In this document: positions 1 through 13,334 of the stretch, in pieces | How the letters are laid out: every line of letters begins with the position of its first letter | Position numbering within the stretch: the stretch's first letter is position 1 | Source: Mactra quadrangularis | Lineage: Eukaryota; Mollusca; Bivalvia; Venerida; Mactridae | Assembly (NCBI GenBank): GCA_025267735.1 | Contig: CM046294.1 | Location: 40,051,570-40,115,569, forward strand | DNA length: 64,000 bases | Direction of reading: 5' to 3' | Notes under the pieces: generated by a model | Seen by the model: the letters and a program-made list of their open reading frames with translations, nothing else | The model's database searches: none | What the model was told of the DNA's origin: nothing | Position numbers and translations under genes: made by a program

Positions 1-148
1 TATTTATTTTGAAATTTAACATGAAAATAAAAATTGCCATTTGCATTCATGAACTCATTAATAGATGAGATTCCCTTTAACCCAATATGTTTGACGCGGG
101 ATGATTTACCCGTAATTCTAAAGTTGAAGTTATGCCATACTGGCATAG
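1..148. other. AT-rich sequence, nothing recognised
   Basis: No open frame or repeat structure that I can name. It probably includes the decayed 3' end of the LINE remnant that follows on the minus strand. Confidence 0.4.
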
Positions 149-712
149 CTAAAAACTCGTACTAAGACTAAACGACATATGTTTGTTGAATAGAATGTAT
201 GCAGACCAAACATCTTTCCAGATTTTGTTTTTAATATTAACTGTGTGTTTCTTAACATAGTCCGAACCATTCTTTCTAAAATCTTTTAAAAATGGACAAA
301 TATGTTCCACTAGATTTGAATACTTATTGCCTAAATTTGAAAGTCTCCTAATCCAAGTAAGTTTCATACATTGTATAAAGTATTTTACATTGATCATTCT
401 GAAGCTGCCATTATCAAGATATTTGGTGGTAACATTTCTGTTTATTTTGTAGGATGACTATTCCAAAGAAAATTAAAGAATGAATCTTGGATTTGCTTAA
501 TGGTGTCATCAGATGGAGATGGGAGTCCCATCATTTAATTAATTAGTTTGGCTAAGGCTAGAGATTTAATAACGACATTTTTACCTATAGGGGTTAAGAT
601 TCTTTTTTTACAAAGAGATAGTCAAGGTTTTATTTCCTTAATTTTAGGATTATAATTTGTAAAAACTATGTCTGACAAAGGAGTAGGTGCGATTCGGCCC
701 TGTAAAATTGAG
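149..712 (-). pseudogene. Tx1/L1-like LINE, C-terminal part of ORF2 (decayed)
   Basis: Minus-strand translation from about 712 down to 149 gives the region after the reverse transcriptase palm. Visible pieces are KKRILTPIGKNVVIKSLALA, then a PSPSDDTIKQ segment and an FFNFLWN tryptophan motif, then MINVKYFIQCMKLTWIRRL and IWKDVW. This order (LTxxGK, VIKSL, FxWN, MxNxxxFIxxxKxTWxRR) is what I know from the C-terminal half of L1/Tx1-type ORF2 proteins. The frame has several stops, so it is dead. It appears to be the downstream half of the same LINE whose polymerase palm lies at about 5,000-5,640 on the same strand; the 4.3 kb between them is a later insertion. Clade assignment is by eye. Confidence 0.7.
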
Positions 713-2132
713 GATTTTTTAAATTACCATGTCGGTCATAATAATTCTCATGTAAAATCTTCTAACTTCAAGAAAATGTAAATTATATATACTTTCGAGT
801 TCACTTTGACTGGTTACGGGGCCCTTGATTAGGGTTAGTTTGGGTGAATTTTGCTAATTTTGACTGCTTTTGACTTCTTCTTCTGTAATATTCAATATGA
901 GTACAGCATTGCGAAGATATGAAATTTTCATGAAATGTGTATTTTATCATATTAAACAGCTGAGCAAAATATAAAATCTTCGTAATTTTGCACTCATATT
1001 TGATTAAAAAAAATCTTAAAAATACTCTACCGAAATCCAAGGGACTCGACTTCGATTTGTTTGTACTGGCGTCCATAACAACTGTTTTGTAACTAAATTT
1101 GTGTGTTTACGAGCCTTAGTTTAGAACAGAAATTTTATACATATACTTTTTTATGTATTTACTATTCATATTCAGAACTATAAGGGGAAATCACTAGTAA
1201 TCAGCCTTAGATTTAATTAAATATCTTGGGCTAAAAATAGCTCATCAACCTGAATGCATGAACCAAGATGGCAACCTCCATGAATATGTCAACAAAGTAA
1301 AATTGCTGTATATTTTGGAAAAAATACGAAGTCAATGGAGCGTACTGGAATTGGAGATTTTATGGAATAGCTGTCTAATATCAAAAGCTTGTTTTAGTCT
1401 GTAGAATTAGTCATGAAGCCGACATAAAAGGAGTGAATGACGTCAATACACAAGTTCAGTACACGGCATCTTTGAACTCAGATCAATATGAAATTATGAC
1501 TACACTGTCTATTTTACATTATGCAGATTGGCTGTATGATTGAATAGTCTCTCTGTATATAAAGTAAATGGTGTTTATCAAATAATCTAAGAACAATTGA
1601 ACAAATGGATCCAGTGATTGTGCATACTTTGTAACTTGATCAAAATTTAACTTCTACTTTCGGTTTCAAATCAGCAGAGACATAACATCCCTGAAATCAG
1701 GTAGATAATTTTAATTGTCACACTATTTGCATCAGTGCTATAATATTGTTATGACTTGCCATTGAAGCTAATTGCTGCTGTTCTGTCATACATGTATATA
1801 CAAGACATATGCGATGCTTGAGTTTGATATAAATTACAAACTTGATCGATCTAATTTCATGTACAGTAAGTGAAGTTTCTTAAAGGATTTTTAGAACATA
1901 TATTAGTAATTACACTACAAAACAGGTCAAATTGTCAGTATAGGCTGCATTTTGCCAAAACGTGCATGCTATCAACTCATGAAATATAGCACAGTTGTAA
2001 CTTGTACGTATATTTGATGTAGTAAATTCAGCAGTGCATATTCACATAAACAACTGCCCAGGACAATTTAACAGAACTTGATTATACCCAACAGGGTTTT
2101 GTGATTCATGATGCGAAATTAATATGCAATAG

Positions 2133-2402
2133 CAGGGGCAGATCCAGGAGTTTTTTCTGGGGTCCGACTTTTTCTAGAGGGGGCGTCCAAACTACAACCG
2201 CATTATACACATTTTGCAGAAAAAATGCAACATATTGATAATAAAAACTACATAACCATTAAATCTATGTTAATCACTGAGACAAATTGCTTCATGCTAC
2301 TAAAAACGTCTTACAGGCAAGAAATACACTACCAAACAGGTACATTTTCGAATTCTGGGGGGTCTTTACCACCCTGTCCCCCCTCCGCTGGATCCGCCTA
2401 TG
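2133..2402. mobile_element. Small foldback/MITE-like element
   Basis: About 270 bp with imperfect inverted ends: AGGGGCAGATCCAGGAG on the left and, complemented on the right, AGGCGGATCCAGCGGAGG, each followed by a G-rich tract (CTGGGGTCC and GGGGTCT). TA flanks both ends. GGATCC-containing ends of this kind recur in invertebrate MITEs as I remember them. No coding capacity. Confidence 0.6.
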
Positions 2403-3879
2403 AATAGAAAGAAAAGTTGCTTGTGAATATACAAACTGTAACACACAAAAACCCTAATACATACTACATGTACAGCTCTGCTTGTCTGCAAATATGTTGC
2501 AATGAATAGCTTGTATTTGAAGCCACTGTGATCTGTCAATTTGTTTCCTTGTGATCAGGTTTCACCAACTTGTACATAATGCTTTTAGACAATGCACTAT
2601 TCATAACTGAATGAGACAAACAAGTTTGTCAAAAACCTTACAAAAATGATAAAATCTGGTACTGAAAATGAGTATTTGTTTACTAATGATGTTATGTACA
2701 CGATTCAGATAAAACTGACTTCGATGGTTAGGAGTAAAACTATAGAAGAATTGTGTTATGATTTGTACATAATGATGTACAGTTTAACTAAATATCGATG
2801 TATACTCAAAATTCTTTCCGTTTGAATATGCATTTGACAGTATGTTATCCCGTATGTAGACACTTTCAATAATATAAATTATAATACAAAATTATAGCTG
2901 ATAGGACTTCTTTGTTTCACACCTATACATGTTTAAAGCTATATGACTGACTGTATGTTGCAGATGCTCCAATGTAAATTTTACCTGGGCTCTCATAAAA
3001 AGTCATATGAAGTTATATATGTCTTAACACATGACTGCAGCTTGATAATTGCATCATGAAAATTTAACTTCTTGCATGGACTTCCTGCATGTGTTGGATA
3101 TTTTTTCATGTCACTTTGTAAAATATAATAATCATTTTCACTTGCTATTTTGTATAACATTGGTGTGACAATTAAAAGGATTAGGCTTCTTTTGGCTCTT
3201 TACCATGAATATTATTATGAATTGTCCAACAGTACTGGCTTCATTCAGTATTTTCATAAAAGATGACATATATGTGAGGATTCTTCATGATGAATCAACT
3301 TTATTTTGTACATGTTTGTATCATAGTTGAGCACAATGTGAGCAAGGTGATTCTAAATGCACATATTTTTTCAACCATTAAAATGAAATCACTCGCTTGA
3401 TTCTATTCCAAACTACCTAGATCATTTCATGCATCACATTCTGAATCTGCTTTAATATGATAACGACAAAAACTAAGAAAAAGTAAAAGAAGTACTGAAA
3501 TCTTTCCTGTTTTATATCATAATTTACTTTATTCCAACATGTTCATATTAGGTCATTCATTTCTTATAAAATGCAATGCAATTTGTAGAAAATATTGTTA
3601 ACACCTTGCTATATTATTAATAAGAGTAAACCTTACATGGTACACACCAGTAGTGTCATCCTATTTGAAAGCTTGGAATCAAAATCTTTTATGCAGTTTT
3701 CCTGAACTGTATTGTATCTTGTTCACCTATTTGGATTGAACATTTTGAACACACATTTTTGAAACATTTTCATTTTAGATATTAATGCAAATTTATTTTT
3801 ATTTTGATCAATGTTTTAAAATTTAAATATGAAAGAATTGGTAAAAAACAGATTTCATAATCGTAATGGTTGTATTTCA

Positions 3880-4905
3880 AATTATTATATTTTCATTTTC
3901 TGTTACCATAGCAACCAAACCTTTCAATAGAGAAGAATAGCATTTGATTATGGTCTTCATACTGTGCACATCTTGCACTCCAAATTTCAATAACTTGGCT
4001 TATGCAGTATTGTAGCAATAACTGAATCTCATTTTTAGGACTGTATTCTGTTGTCATGGCAACCACTCATTAAAAATGGTATAATTAATGTGATGTAATG
4101 TTTGCATACTGATATTTTATAATTATTAAGCACTTTTAAAGTCAATACTATTGTTTATTTTGGCCCATTTGCATAATATCTCCTCCTCAGACAGAATGAA
4201 GTAACATGTATGAATTTCTTAAGAACTGAGATATTTGTTGCCTTAGAAACGAACTAAGCAATGAATAACTAAGTCAGTACCAATGTATTTTTTGCGGTTT
4301 CAATTCCATTAAGTGGTAAATGTGATAAAATTTAGAATCAAAGTAATGTTAAAACTATTTATGTTTGAATATCCTCATTTTAGTAAAAATGATAAGGTTT
4401 CCATGGTAACTAGAACCTATCTACTAATTGTTTTTATCTGATTTTTTTCAATTAAAGATGGGATAACCAGAAAATTAAGATCTAGGCATGCATTTTGAAT
4501 TTAAACTTCAAACATCACAATTCTTAGCAAGAATATGCCATGTATTATATTGTAAACATGTTATATAATGAGTATAGAATACGTTTATTTTGTTTCCATG
4601 GTAATAAATAATACAATAAATGAGTTCAAAGTGTTGTGTTGTTACATTTTATATACGTACAACAACATAATGTTTGAATAAGCTTTCTTTAGAAATGCAA
4701 AAGGACTTTTACCAAAAAAATAAACGATTTTCAATTTCTACAATTGGTTACCATGGCAACCGAATACTAACTACTAAAAAAGAAATTGCTTCCATCATGT
4801 GGCAATGTGTGACTGTAAAACTAACAATTTTGAAAGTCAGTTTGAAGAGAGATCATTTTTTTCAAATTATGCCATTTATTTTGTTATGTTGCCATGGTAA
4901 CAGAC
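3880..4905. repeat. Degenerate tandem array carrying X-box-like palindromes
   Basis: A near-palindrome of the form GTTRCCATGGYAAC recurs at 3,902, 4,050, 4,396, 4,592, 4,747 and 4,888, with a weaker copy near 4,225, at spacings of roughly 140-200 bp. The sequence between copies is loosely similar (AT-rich, with TTTTxATTT and ACTAA words), suggesting an old tandem array. The motif matches the RFX-family X-box consensus (GTnRCC, short spacer, RGYAAC). A further copy lies outside the array at 12,410. Regulatory function is not implied by sequence alone. Confidence 0.55.
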
Positions 4906-4999
4906 TTCACAAAATTGTCTTAAAAATTATAATTCTTGCTAAATTATTAATTTCCCTATCATATGATATAATTTGAGGCATTTTGGCAACAGGGCCAAA

Positions 5000-5640
5000 T
5001 TTTGGGGTAAACGCACCTACTTCTTTGAAGCAAAAGTAACGCCTAAAAGTGTGATATTTCCCTTTTCCCGAGTTAAACCAAGTTAGCGGTTAATTATGTG
5101 ATTACTATTCTTCATTGAACCTATCCATAGAGCTTTTTTTCTATTTAGACATTAAGGCCTGAAATTGATGCATAAACTTATAACACTTTAATTGCGTTAT
5201 CAAGTGACTTTTCCGTACCATCAAGTATTAAGGAAGTATCATCAGCGTACTGAGATATCAGGTATTCATGATTATTTATTTGTATACCCTTGATATTTTC
5301 ATTTTGTTTAATTAGAAATGACAAGATCTCTGCACATAAAATACATAGATATGGCGACAGTGGATCCCCCTCTCTAAATCTACGATGGATATAAAACCAG
5401 TCAGATAAATGTCCATTGACTAAAACACATGATTGAATTTTATTATAAGAAAACATCCAAAAAAAAATTCCATTTTTTTAATCTTTGCCAAAGTTAAAAA
5501 TGTCTAAAACATAAGATTGAACATAAATTCCCATGAGATTGAATCAAAAGTGGTTGCAAATCCAATAAGAAGGATCATTGATGGACAATGAAATTCCTCT
5601 GTATAATTCATAACATCGTACATTAATCTTATATTTGCAC
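5000..5640 (-). pseudogene. Tx1/L1-like LINE reverse transcriptase fragment
   Basis: The minus strand encodes, in order, FATTFDSISW (motif A region), REGDPLSPYLCILCAEIL (motif B region) and ISQYADDTSLILDGTEKSL (motif C, YADD). Decayed words matching KALWIGSMKNS and ITLLGVTF follow. This is a classical non-LTR reverse transcriptase palm. Frames shift at least twice (near 5,460 and 5,178). It joins logically to the fragment at 149-712, making one LINE split by an insertion. Confidence 0.8.
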
Positions 5641-5774
5641 CTAAAAAGCGACCGAGTGTCGCAAGGTTTGCACGCGGTTTTTTTTTGGTACCTGAATGTA
5701 GTTAGTTACTTGTTTAAACACATTTTCCCGATGCCCTACGTAGTTAGCAACCTTTAGACTAATATATAAAAAAC

Positions 5775-6225
5775 ACAGTCCAGAATACGTTTGCAAATCC
5801 AGAAATCTTGCAAACTTACTTTTTTTATTTTTCATCCGATTTATTTCAAATTTTCAATAAATGTAGATCTACACATGGGCATAACACCAGTAAATTTTCA
5901 TCCAGATATCTTTACTAGAAATATGTTTAATTTTAAGTCAAAAGTCAAAATTCCCATGGGAATCGGCAAATTCCCATGGGATAATTGCTCTCCCATGGGA
6001 TTTTTATTGGAGAAAAATGGGAATTTTCTCCCATTTACAAATATGGGAGAAAGTTCCCATTTTTTCAAACTCATCCAAAATAACATTTACAGATAGAATT
6101 GGATAGATCTATATGTACATAACATGATTATAAAGAAAAAATGAATAATTTGTCACTTTTAAAGCATTTAAACACCATTTAAGAGAATGGGAGAATTCTC
6201 CCAGTCTGAAAATGGGATTTCCTAA
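5775..6225 (+). repeat. Dispersed repeat with CCCATGGGA palindromes, copy 1
   Basis: The first 240 bp (from ACACAGTCCAGAATACG, through ACATGGGCATAACACCAGTA and AAGTCAAAAGTCAAAATTC) are repeated in inverted orientation at 17,670-17,910 with high identity. The second half of both copies is a run of palindromic words such as TTCCCATGGGA and TTCTCCCAT. Open frames through it are only by-products of the repeat. Confidence 0.75.
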
Positions 6226-6391
6226 TATATTAGATTAAGCGTATTTTATACGGAATTTCTAAGGGAACTGTTATTTAATGACTAGGTATTGTCGTTTTTT
6301 ACTATTTGACTGTATTTTATGAGTTAATTACGCTGCATAGTTGAAAATAGTGCTATGGGTTTTTTATATACTATAGAATGATTTTATAAAA

Positions 6392-6712
6392 TCAAATATG
6401 GCAAAAAAACATTGTCTCAGATAGTTGAAAATACCCTACATTACTCAAAAGCTGTGTTTGATAGTCTACTTTATTTAAGAAATCAACAAATGGACATGCC
6501 TTTTCTTTTTCATTCAAAGTTGACACTTTCTTAGTAAGAACATGTTTGTATTGTTTTGTGTTAGATAATTGACTGGAAAAATGGTTGGTTGAATCAGCAG
6601 CTAAAACATTTTTCAGCTGTGTTTTACTCATTCCATCTGATTCCCGAATAGGGCATACATACTTTAGCAGAGTTTGTTCAAGGAATATTCTCCCTTGCTG
6701 ATTCTTAGCCAT
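6392..6712 (-). CDS. Unrecognised 106-residue frame
   Basis: An ATG-initiated frame of 106 codons with ordinary amino-acid composition (MAKNQQGRIFLEQ at the start, Lys- and Gln-rich middle). I recognise no domain. It could be a 5' exon of a minus-strand host gene or a chance frame: no splice sites were established and its C-terminus becomes low-complexity. The GC content here is slightly higher than around it. Confidence 0.2.
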   Translation of the reverse strand: MAKNQQGRIFLEQTLLKYVCPIRESDGMSKTQLKNVLAADSTNHFSSQLSNTKQYKHVLTKKVSTLNEKEKACPFVDFLNKVDYQTQLLSNVGYFQLSETMFFCHI

Positions 6713-6939
6713 GTCAGGCAGTTGTCAGTCACTGACTCAGTTACTCAGATAAATCCATACTTTCCAGGAAAAATGAGTACATGGGTTGACTGACAGATAA
6801 GATGCGACTTATACAATGTGTTGCTACGATACAACATCGCCCCCTAAAAACAACGGTCCATCAAAAAGAATAATAATATCGAATATTAAAAGCAGACTTT
6901 ACTAGATGGTACTGTTGCCTAAATTAAATATTCACAGGC

Positions 6940-8470
6940 AGATCTAGCAGGACAGGGCTGGGGATTGAACTAATAGTCTGTATCAACCTGCCTCATGCAT
7001 CAACCCACCCCGTGGAGTTTCTCCTTAATATCATATTTCACGATCGATAGAAAAAGACTTGGCATTAGTTCAATCCCCTTACTATAAAATAATTTAGAAA
7101 AGTAAGCACGAAAATGCCAAAAAAGTTTATTTCAAACTTCATAAGAACAATATGCATAGATTCTACTTAGTGAGTCAGTGCTGAAGTCCTCGATCGCGGC
7201 ACAGGCTCGGACTTATGTAGTGCACCCTGTGCTGCAAGTGCTACACAGTAGCAGACCGACAGCAAACGTCGCGAAAATGCAGCAGTGCTACAAATATTGC
7301 ATTACAACCTGCTATGAAGTCGCGCTAACAGTCCCATAATGCATCAGCACTGCGCTCTATTTCGCACAAGTAAAACGGCAAAAACGGCACATTGAACAAC
7401 AAAATATACTAAAAATACATAAATAAATATTATGATAATATTGTATTGATGATTTCAAATGTTTATATCCTTATAATTAGTGAAATCAGTTTAGTACTAA
7501 AATGTCCGTAGATTAAAAATGTAGATCCGTCAAATAGAATGAGCGTTGTTAATAGCAACGAACCGGAAACAGTAATTAATTAGTGAAATGGACGTTGAAC
7601 GTGTGACATTTCTCGCTTGAAAATCGTTAATATCACTGTAAATAATTGGAATAAATTACTGAAACTTGGCAGAAATGTGAATTAAGATACATTTAACTGA
7701 TTTAAACTAACGGAATTATGTGTGTCGAACTGTCAAAGTTAAAAAATGGATACAAACAGTTGTTTACATGGACAACGTTATGACAAATAAGCTATGTGAA
7801 ATCGTGAATGATCTGAAATATCTTGGTGGAGTTCATAGACCAGACATGATGCATTGTAATGATTATCCTAGTGCACCTGTCGAGATCTATGGGTGAAGCC
7901 AATGTTATCTAGAAACTATAACGGCTAAGAAATAAGCCTTACTCAAGTTACTGTTACAAATACAGGATACAGTAAACATATGATAGAGCGAAACCTGACC
8001 GGACCATAAAGGTAAATTAGTTATTATAGTTAAATAGTTTAATGTCATATTGTTTCAATATATTCTATTCCAGATGTGTTATTTTGTCTAAAAATTGAGG
8101 ATGATTTACATTGAAACTCATTACTGTACTCATTGCATCTATTTCTGCGTTAAGTCCTGTTCCGTGTTATTTTCACTTTTCGGTAATTTCTATTGAAGCC
8201 ACACCTACAAAACTTTTGCTATGATTGAATGCGGACTGAACTCATTTACAATTTTGAACAGTTAATTTTTTATACTATTGGACCTATTATGACAGTGAGG
8301 TACAGACTATTAATACCTCACATCCAGAGTTACTTCCCCTATGTAATGTTGGTTGCCAAGTGACTTGATAAATGCCGGTGAAATGGACAAATGTAAACAT
8401 TTGATGTGGTTTCACTTTGCTACTCTGTATATGAATGATTGGTGGATGTATTGAGCAGAAAAAAAAATGT
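6940..8470. other. Intergenic, no gene seen; one short hairpin
   Basis: Mixed composition. Around 6,960-7,078 GGGGATTGAACTAAT is complemented by ATTAGTTCAATCCCC about 100 bp later, a small foldback. The GC-richer part at 7,180-7,380 has no frame. Nothing else is recognised. Confidence 0.5.
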
Positions 8471-8474
8471 AATG

Positions 8475-9487
8475 CCCAAGTCACACAGGCAAAAAATTTG
8501 ACCGCGAGTTGCGGCGAGTTGAAACTCGCAGCAACATGGCAGGTATCGTGTAGATCTCGTACTGATGTCGATGCATCTCTCCACATATCTCAGCATCTTG
8601 GCTTATGGCGGCGACAATTTTAAACCGTTTAAAATTCTCGCGGTGGATCGCTGAACTTTTTATCTCGTGTAGATGTCAAGAGGATGTCTTATGCATGTTG
8701 TGAAAAATCGTACATGTGTCGTAGTAATGTCGTCACATGTCACCGTTAAATCTACTTTAGCGAGATGTGTGCAAGTTTATGCAACATCTTCACGAGTTTG
8801 CGCGACCTCCTTGAGACAATCACACAACATTATCGTTAAATATACTTCGGAAGAAATCTGTCAACAGTTTTTATTTCAAGCTTGAGCATCAGAGGGTCAT
8901 TATGTCCAAAGTCAACCCTTCTCATAATCCATGGTCTAACCCAATACTTTCGGCGCGCTCTGCCAATACTATCTCTTGTTAAACGATTTTGAATCAATCT
9001 TGCTATTTCAAGTTCGTCATCGGCATCTTCTTCATCAACATGCGCCATCAATGCCACCAGTATGATCATCCTGTATGTATTTCACCTTTAAATGCTCATG
9101 CGCTTTTCTCGCTATTTATACAGCCTTCGCCAGATGTCGTGTCATCTAAAATGTGTGTCGCACTACTCTCTCCACATATCGTAATGATCTTGTAAACATG
9201 TCGCGTTTAAATCCTGATAAATTGTCGAAACTTGTAGAAGCTTGTATGAATGTTGTAAGATGTCGAGAGAATATCGTGTACATGTTGCTCGTATGTCCCT
9301 ATAAATTGTTGCTGACCGTCGATGATCGTGGACATCTCGTGTGAGTGTCGTACAACACTCGGGCAGATGTCGTGCAAGACTCTTTATAACCAAATGTTGT
9401 GACAACTCTTCCATTTTGGCAACGAGATTAAACTCGCCCATTGTTGCGGAAACTCGCAGTACCAACTCGCCAATGTGACACAAGCTT
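8475..9487. mobile_element. Non-autonomous DNA transposon with subterminal motif array
   Basis: About 1.0 kb. The left end (AAGTCACACAGGC, then GCGAGTTGCGGCGAGTTG and AAACTCGCAG) is mirrored on the right (GAAACTCGCAG, CAACTCGCCAATGTGACAC). The interior is packed with variants of TCGTGTAGATGTCG and ACATGTCG on both strands (for example near 8,540, 8,665, 8,720, 9,130, 9,200 and 9,335), the usual look of subterminal transposase-binding repeats. The several overlapping short frames here are by-products of the array. Superfamily unknown. Confidence 0.65.
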
Positions 9488-12400
9488 AAGAGACTTTGTT
9501 TAAATTGTTTTTATTAAAGCGCCAAGTAATGCAGAAATAAATGCAAACACAGTAACAGTCATGAACATGATGAACATACTTTTTGGGATAGAATCTAGTT
9601 TTGCAGACCTAGCTATTGCGCATGCTAGGACATAGCGTTGTTAACAAATTTTGAATCCCATTTTTTACCAATGTAGTTTTTTATTCATTTTTTTAATGAA
9701 TTATTTTCAATAACTATTTTGATATGCTTTTTGTTATCCATTTTTATTATCAGCGGGGTGCTGAGGCAGCAGCCCCTATAATAACAGAAAATAAGCGGCA
9801 TTTATCTTCGTGCGTCTGCTCATAGAAACGGCACGCTTTGCCCGCTTATTTGTACTTACTTCCAGGGTCCGCTAAACTAGATATGTTCCTACTTTTGGTT
9901 TGAACTTCATATTGGACAAGCACAAAGGATTGAGCATGCATAGGTATGCTCCTTCATTTTTGCGACCTGTCTTTACTTGCTAGCATTCTGTGCTTTGCAT
10001 CACTCATATCAATAAATGCCATGAAACAATAAGCTAAGCTAAGTAATTCAAATACTCCATCATTTTTTACTTCATAAAAAGGATGGATTAGGAATATTGG
10101 TCAGTGGGTTCATGTTAAAATCATATTACGTTTTCTGGAATTTATAATGTTTTTGGAAGACCCTGCAATGACTGGAAGCAACAGGTGGGTGGGAAGAATC
10201 TGAATATTTTGTCTGCAGAATCTGATGTAGACTGTGTGCAGGATTGGCCCAATCCTGTTGGCTGAATTTTTTCTGAATGTAAGTCTTTATGAAACAAAAT
10301 CACTTAATTAAACGGTTGCAATGTATGGTCATATATTTTCGGATATCCCAAATGAAAACACGTAAATATTTTGATTATACAATTGATGATTGATTGAAAA
10401 GCTTTGTTAGTTAATTTCCACTGATTGATTATTATTTATTTTTATTTTGAAACCCTAACACTTTCTGTATTTTCACTTTTAGCTTTTATAAAGTTCTTTT
10501 ACATATTTTTAACATGTCCCAAGTATCACATAATTATAACATATAATTTAAACACCACCAAAATTTTGATAGTTTTCTAAATGTAAATTCTCTTTCCCAG
10601 TATTATATCTATATGTTCTCTATAATCAGTATTGTATGACATATTTTATAAGAAATATATTGGGGGTTGGGGTCAATAAAAATTATCCAATGAAGTTAAT
10701 CAACTTAGAAGAATAATACCTTGGGTTATCAATTAATCATGTAGTTAATGTTAATTTGTGACATTTTCAACTAATATTGATAAGATATCTTACATAAACT
10801 TGATAAGGTAATATGTTTAAATATTTAAATTCTTTGAAGAAAGAATAAACAGAAATATAGTTCGTAAAGAAATAAACTAAAGTTTAGATTTTTTATATAT
10901 AAATCCTAAAAGTTAAGACATATGATTTTTCACACGCATATAGAAAACTACATTTTACACAACTGTTGTAATTTTCAAGTTTATTCCACTATTGGTTTGG
11001 GATTTATGGCGTTTGTCTCATTACTTCTGGATCACCCCTCGTATTTACATAGACCCTAATTTAATTCTATCATTTTCCACATGACTGATTTTAACCTTGT
11101 TACATGTATATAACCCTCTTATCAGACTAGATAACATTCACACTAGGGGGCCTGCATCGAAAGGAACAGTTTTGTTAGATATTTTATACACTGTTAGATT
11201 TTACTTGGTGCTGATTGGCTGCTGTCTATAGTTACTCTATGATGTGGTAGGGAGTGATCATATATTTTACTTAAAAGACAAAACTCTGAAAATACAAAAT
11301 GCTTGTACATGTTTTCATAGAGCAGTTTATTATGAAGGCCTATAGATAAAATTATATATCTGAGTCCTAAAAATCTTTATAAATTATGGCTGGGCACTAA
11401 ATATTATTTATTAACATTATTTATGTTTTCAGTCTTTAAATACATTACATATTTGTAAATCAATGCCATTTTTACAATTATATTTATACTATTAACGGCA
11501 TTAAAATGTAGATCTAACATACCTTATTATAAACTCAAAATTTATTACAAGATTTAAAATCAGTGCATTCAAAACCAATATGTACCTAATTATGATAATA
11601 TTTTGTGTATATCTTCTAAATAATCTGGCTTACAACCAAATCAAATGTAAAAGAAAATCTGTAATTAACTTAGCAACCACCCTATGTTATATCAGTGGTT
11701 CCACTTCTCTCCATATTTGTATTTTTATAACTTGGACCAGTGCCAAATAATAGAAAAGTAGGCATCATTTAAACTTTGATATAGACTATATACATGTATA
11801 TATGGCTAGCATAGCAAAGATCTGATAAGAGACATTGTTTTGTAAGAAATTAAGAATGTATTAATACATTTATATTTTGAGGCTGAAAGAAAACCCTATC
11901 AGTCTAATAGGAAAATTATATATTCATGTGTATAATATACATGTTTATTATTTTCAATACATGTATTTGATGAACAAAAACTCAGAGAATGACTTTATAT
12001 ATTTATAGCATTTTATACAAATTACATAGCAGACAACTTGTATCTTGTGATATCTCTGGATGATCATAAACATTATAAATAATCTTAAAATATAATAATG
12101 TATTTTCTTATTTTAATTGATAATTCAGTAATTGCTCATAGATGACTATTATTATAATTTCAGTAGATGTAGAGAATTAATTGAATTTCTTTTTTGCATT
12201 GTTTCATTTTTTCTTTTGATTTTTTTACAACTAATTATATCATTTATATACACATTATTATAAAATAAATAGTATTATGTTTTTGCTTTATTTCTTCAAA
12301 ATAAGTCTGGTGTAAATCACCAATACTGTATATCAAATTGAACAGGGTTGTAAATTACTAATAATAAAATCTGATCAATTTACCAATGAAAGAATAAACA

Positions 12401-13334
12401 GTCAAAATAGTTACTATGGCAACCAGCTGATATCCCAGGTTCAACAGTCTATATATAGCCACAGATCTTAGATGAGATAAGCTGATTAAGGCTAATTGTA
12501 AAATACAATGTAAAGATATACAGACTGTGTAATATAATGTCAGAGAGTAGATCTTATTTAAAGATAAAGCAACAGTTTAGTCTTATTTTAGCTAATATAT
12601 TTATTTAACTTATTGTTAGATAAACCCTATGATGATTAGACTGTTTGCCAATATGTCTTTATGAAAAACAGAACTTACTCTCACAAACTTAGAAGAATAT
12701 TATATTATGTATTATGTATAATTATTTTTTTCTGTTGAAACTAGAATAAAGTAAAATGTATACTTATATGTAAATAGATAAAATTAAATTTGTTCTGTGA
12801 ACTATAGTTATATTAATGTCACCAGAAGAGAGTTAATATTGTCTTCATTGGCCTCTACAAATATACAGTATGCAGTAAAAGCTTTTGTAATTCTTCACTT
12901 GTTTTTTATAACATGAATTCCTGTATGCTTCTCCATTAACAACTGAATAGTAGTTCAATTCCTGAATTGGTACACATGAATCACAGTTAGGGTCAGATTG
13001 CTACTAGCTTAACAATCCACAGCCCTTATCTTTTTGATTACATTTTATAATTGAATCATTTGACTATTTCATTACCTCAACTTAAATTCTGTTGAATATA
13101 TTTTGTCAATTTATCATGATCATGTTTCATAAGGTGTCCACAGTCACAACAGTGAACTGCTGATATAAATTGATGTTTAAGTACATTTAAAGGAGAAATT
13201 TACAAACATTGTCTTAAGTTAATTCAAGCACTAGCCAGAATAGTCATGCTACTACTGGGCTAGATATAGTTAAGGTGAAAACTAATCTTGTTGGGAGGTA
13301 TTATGCAAAATTACCTGAGAAAAAAATATGTATT
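9488..13334. other. Long AT-rich intergenic stretch
   Basis: No coding frame, SINE or LINE is recognised over nearly 4 kb. There is a small GC-rich hairpin near 9,760-9,860 (AATAAGCGG...CCGCTTATT) and one isolated X-box-like motif at 12,410-12,423. Otherwise A/T runs and short microsatellites. Confidence 0.5.

Larger units (their letters stand above)
684..5018. mobile_element. 4.3-kb insertion splitting the LINE; short inverted ends
   Basis: The edges carry an inverted motif: GAGTAGGTGCG...GGCCCTGT on the left (about 684-710) and the complement, ACAGGGCC...CGCACCTACTTC, on the right (about 4,991-5,018). The LINE protein resumes on either side. The interior is very AT-rich and has no transposase frame I can recognise. 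It contains a smaller foldback element (2,133-2,402) and an X-box-like array (3,880-4,905). Clear target duplications were not found, so exact ends and superfamily are open. It could also be two independent insertions. Confidence 0.5.

Noticed and set aside
8435..9483. Cluster of overlapping 60-106 codon frames on both strands
   Set aside because: Produced by the GATGTCG-type motif array of a non-autonomous transposon.
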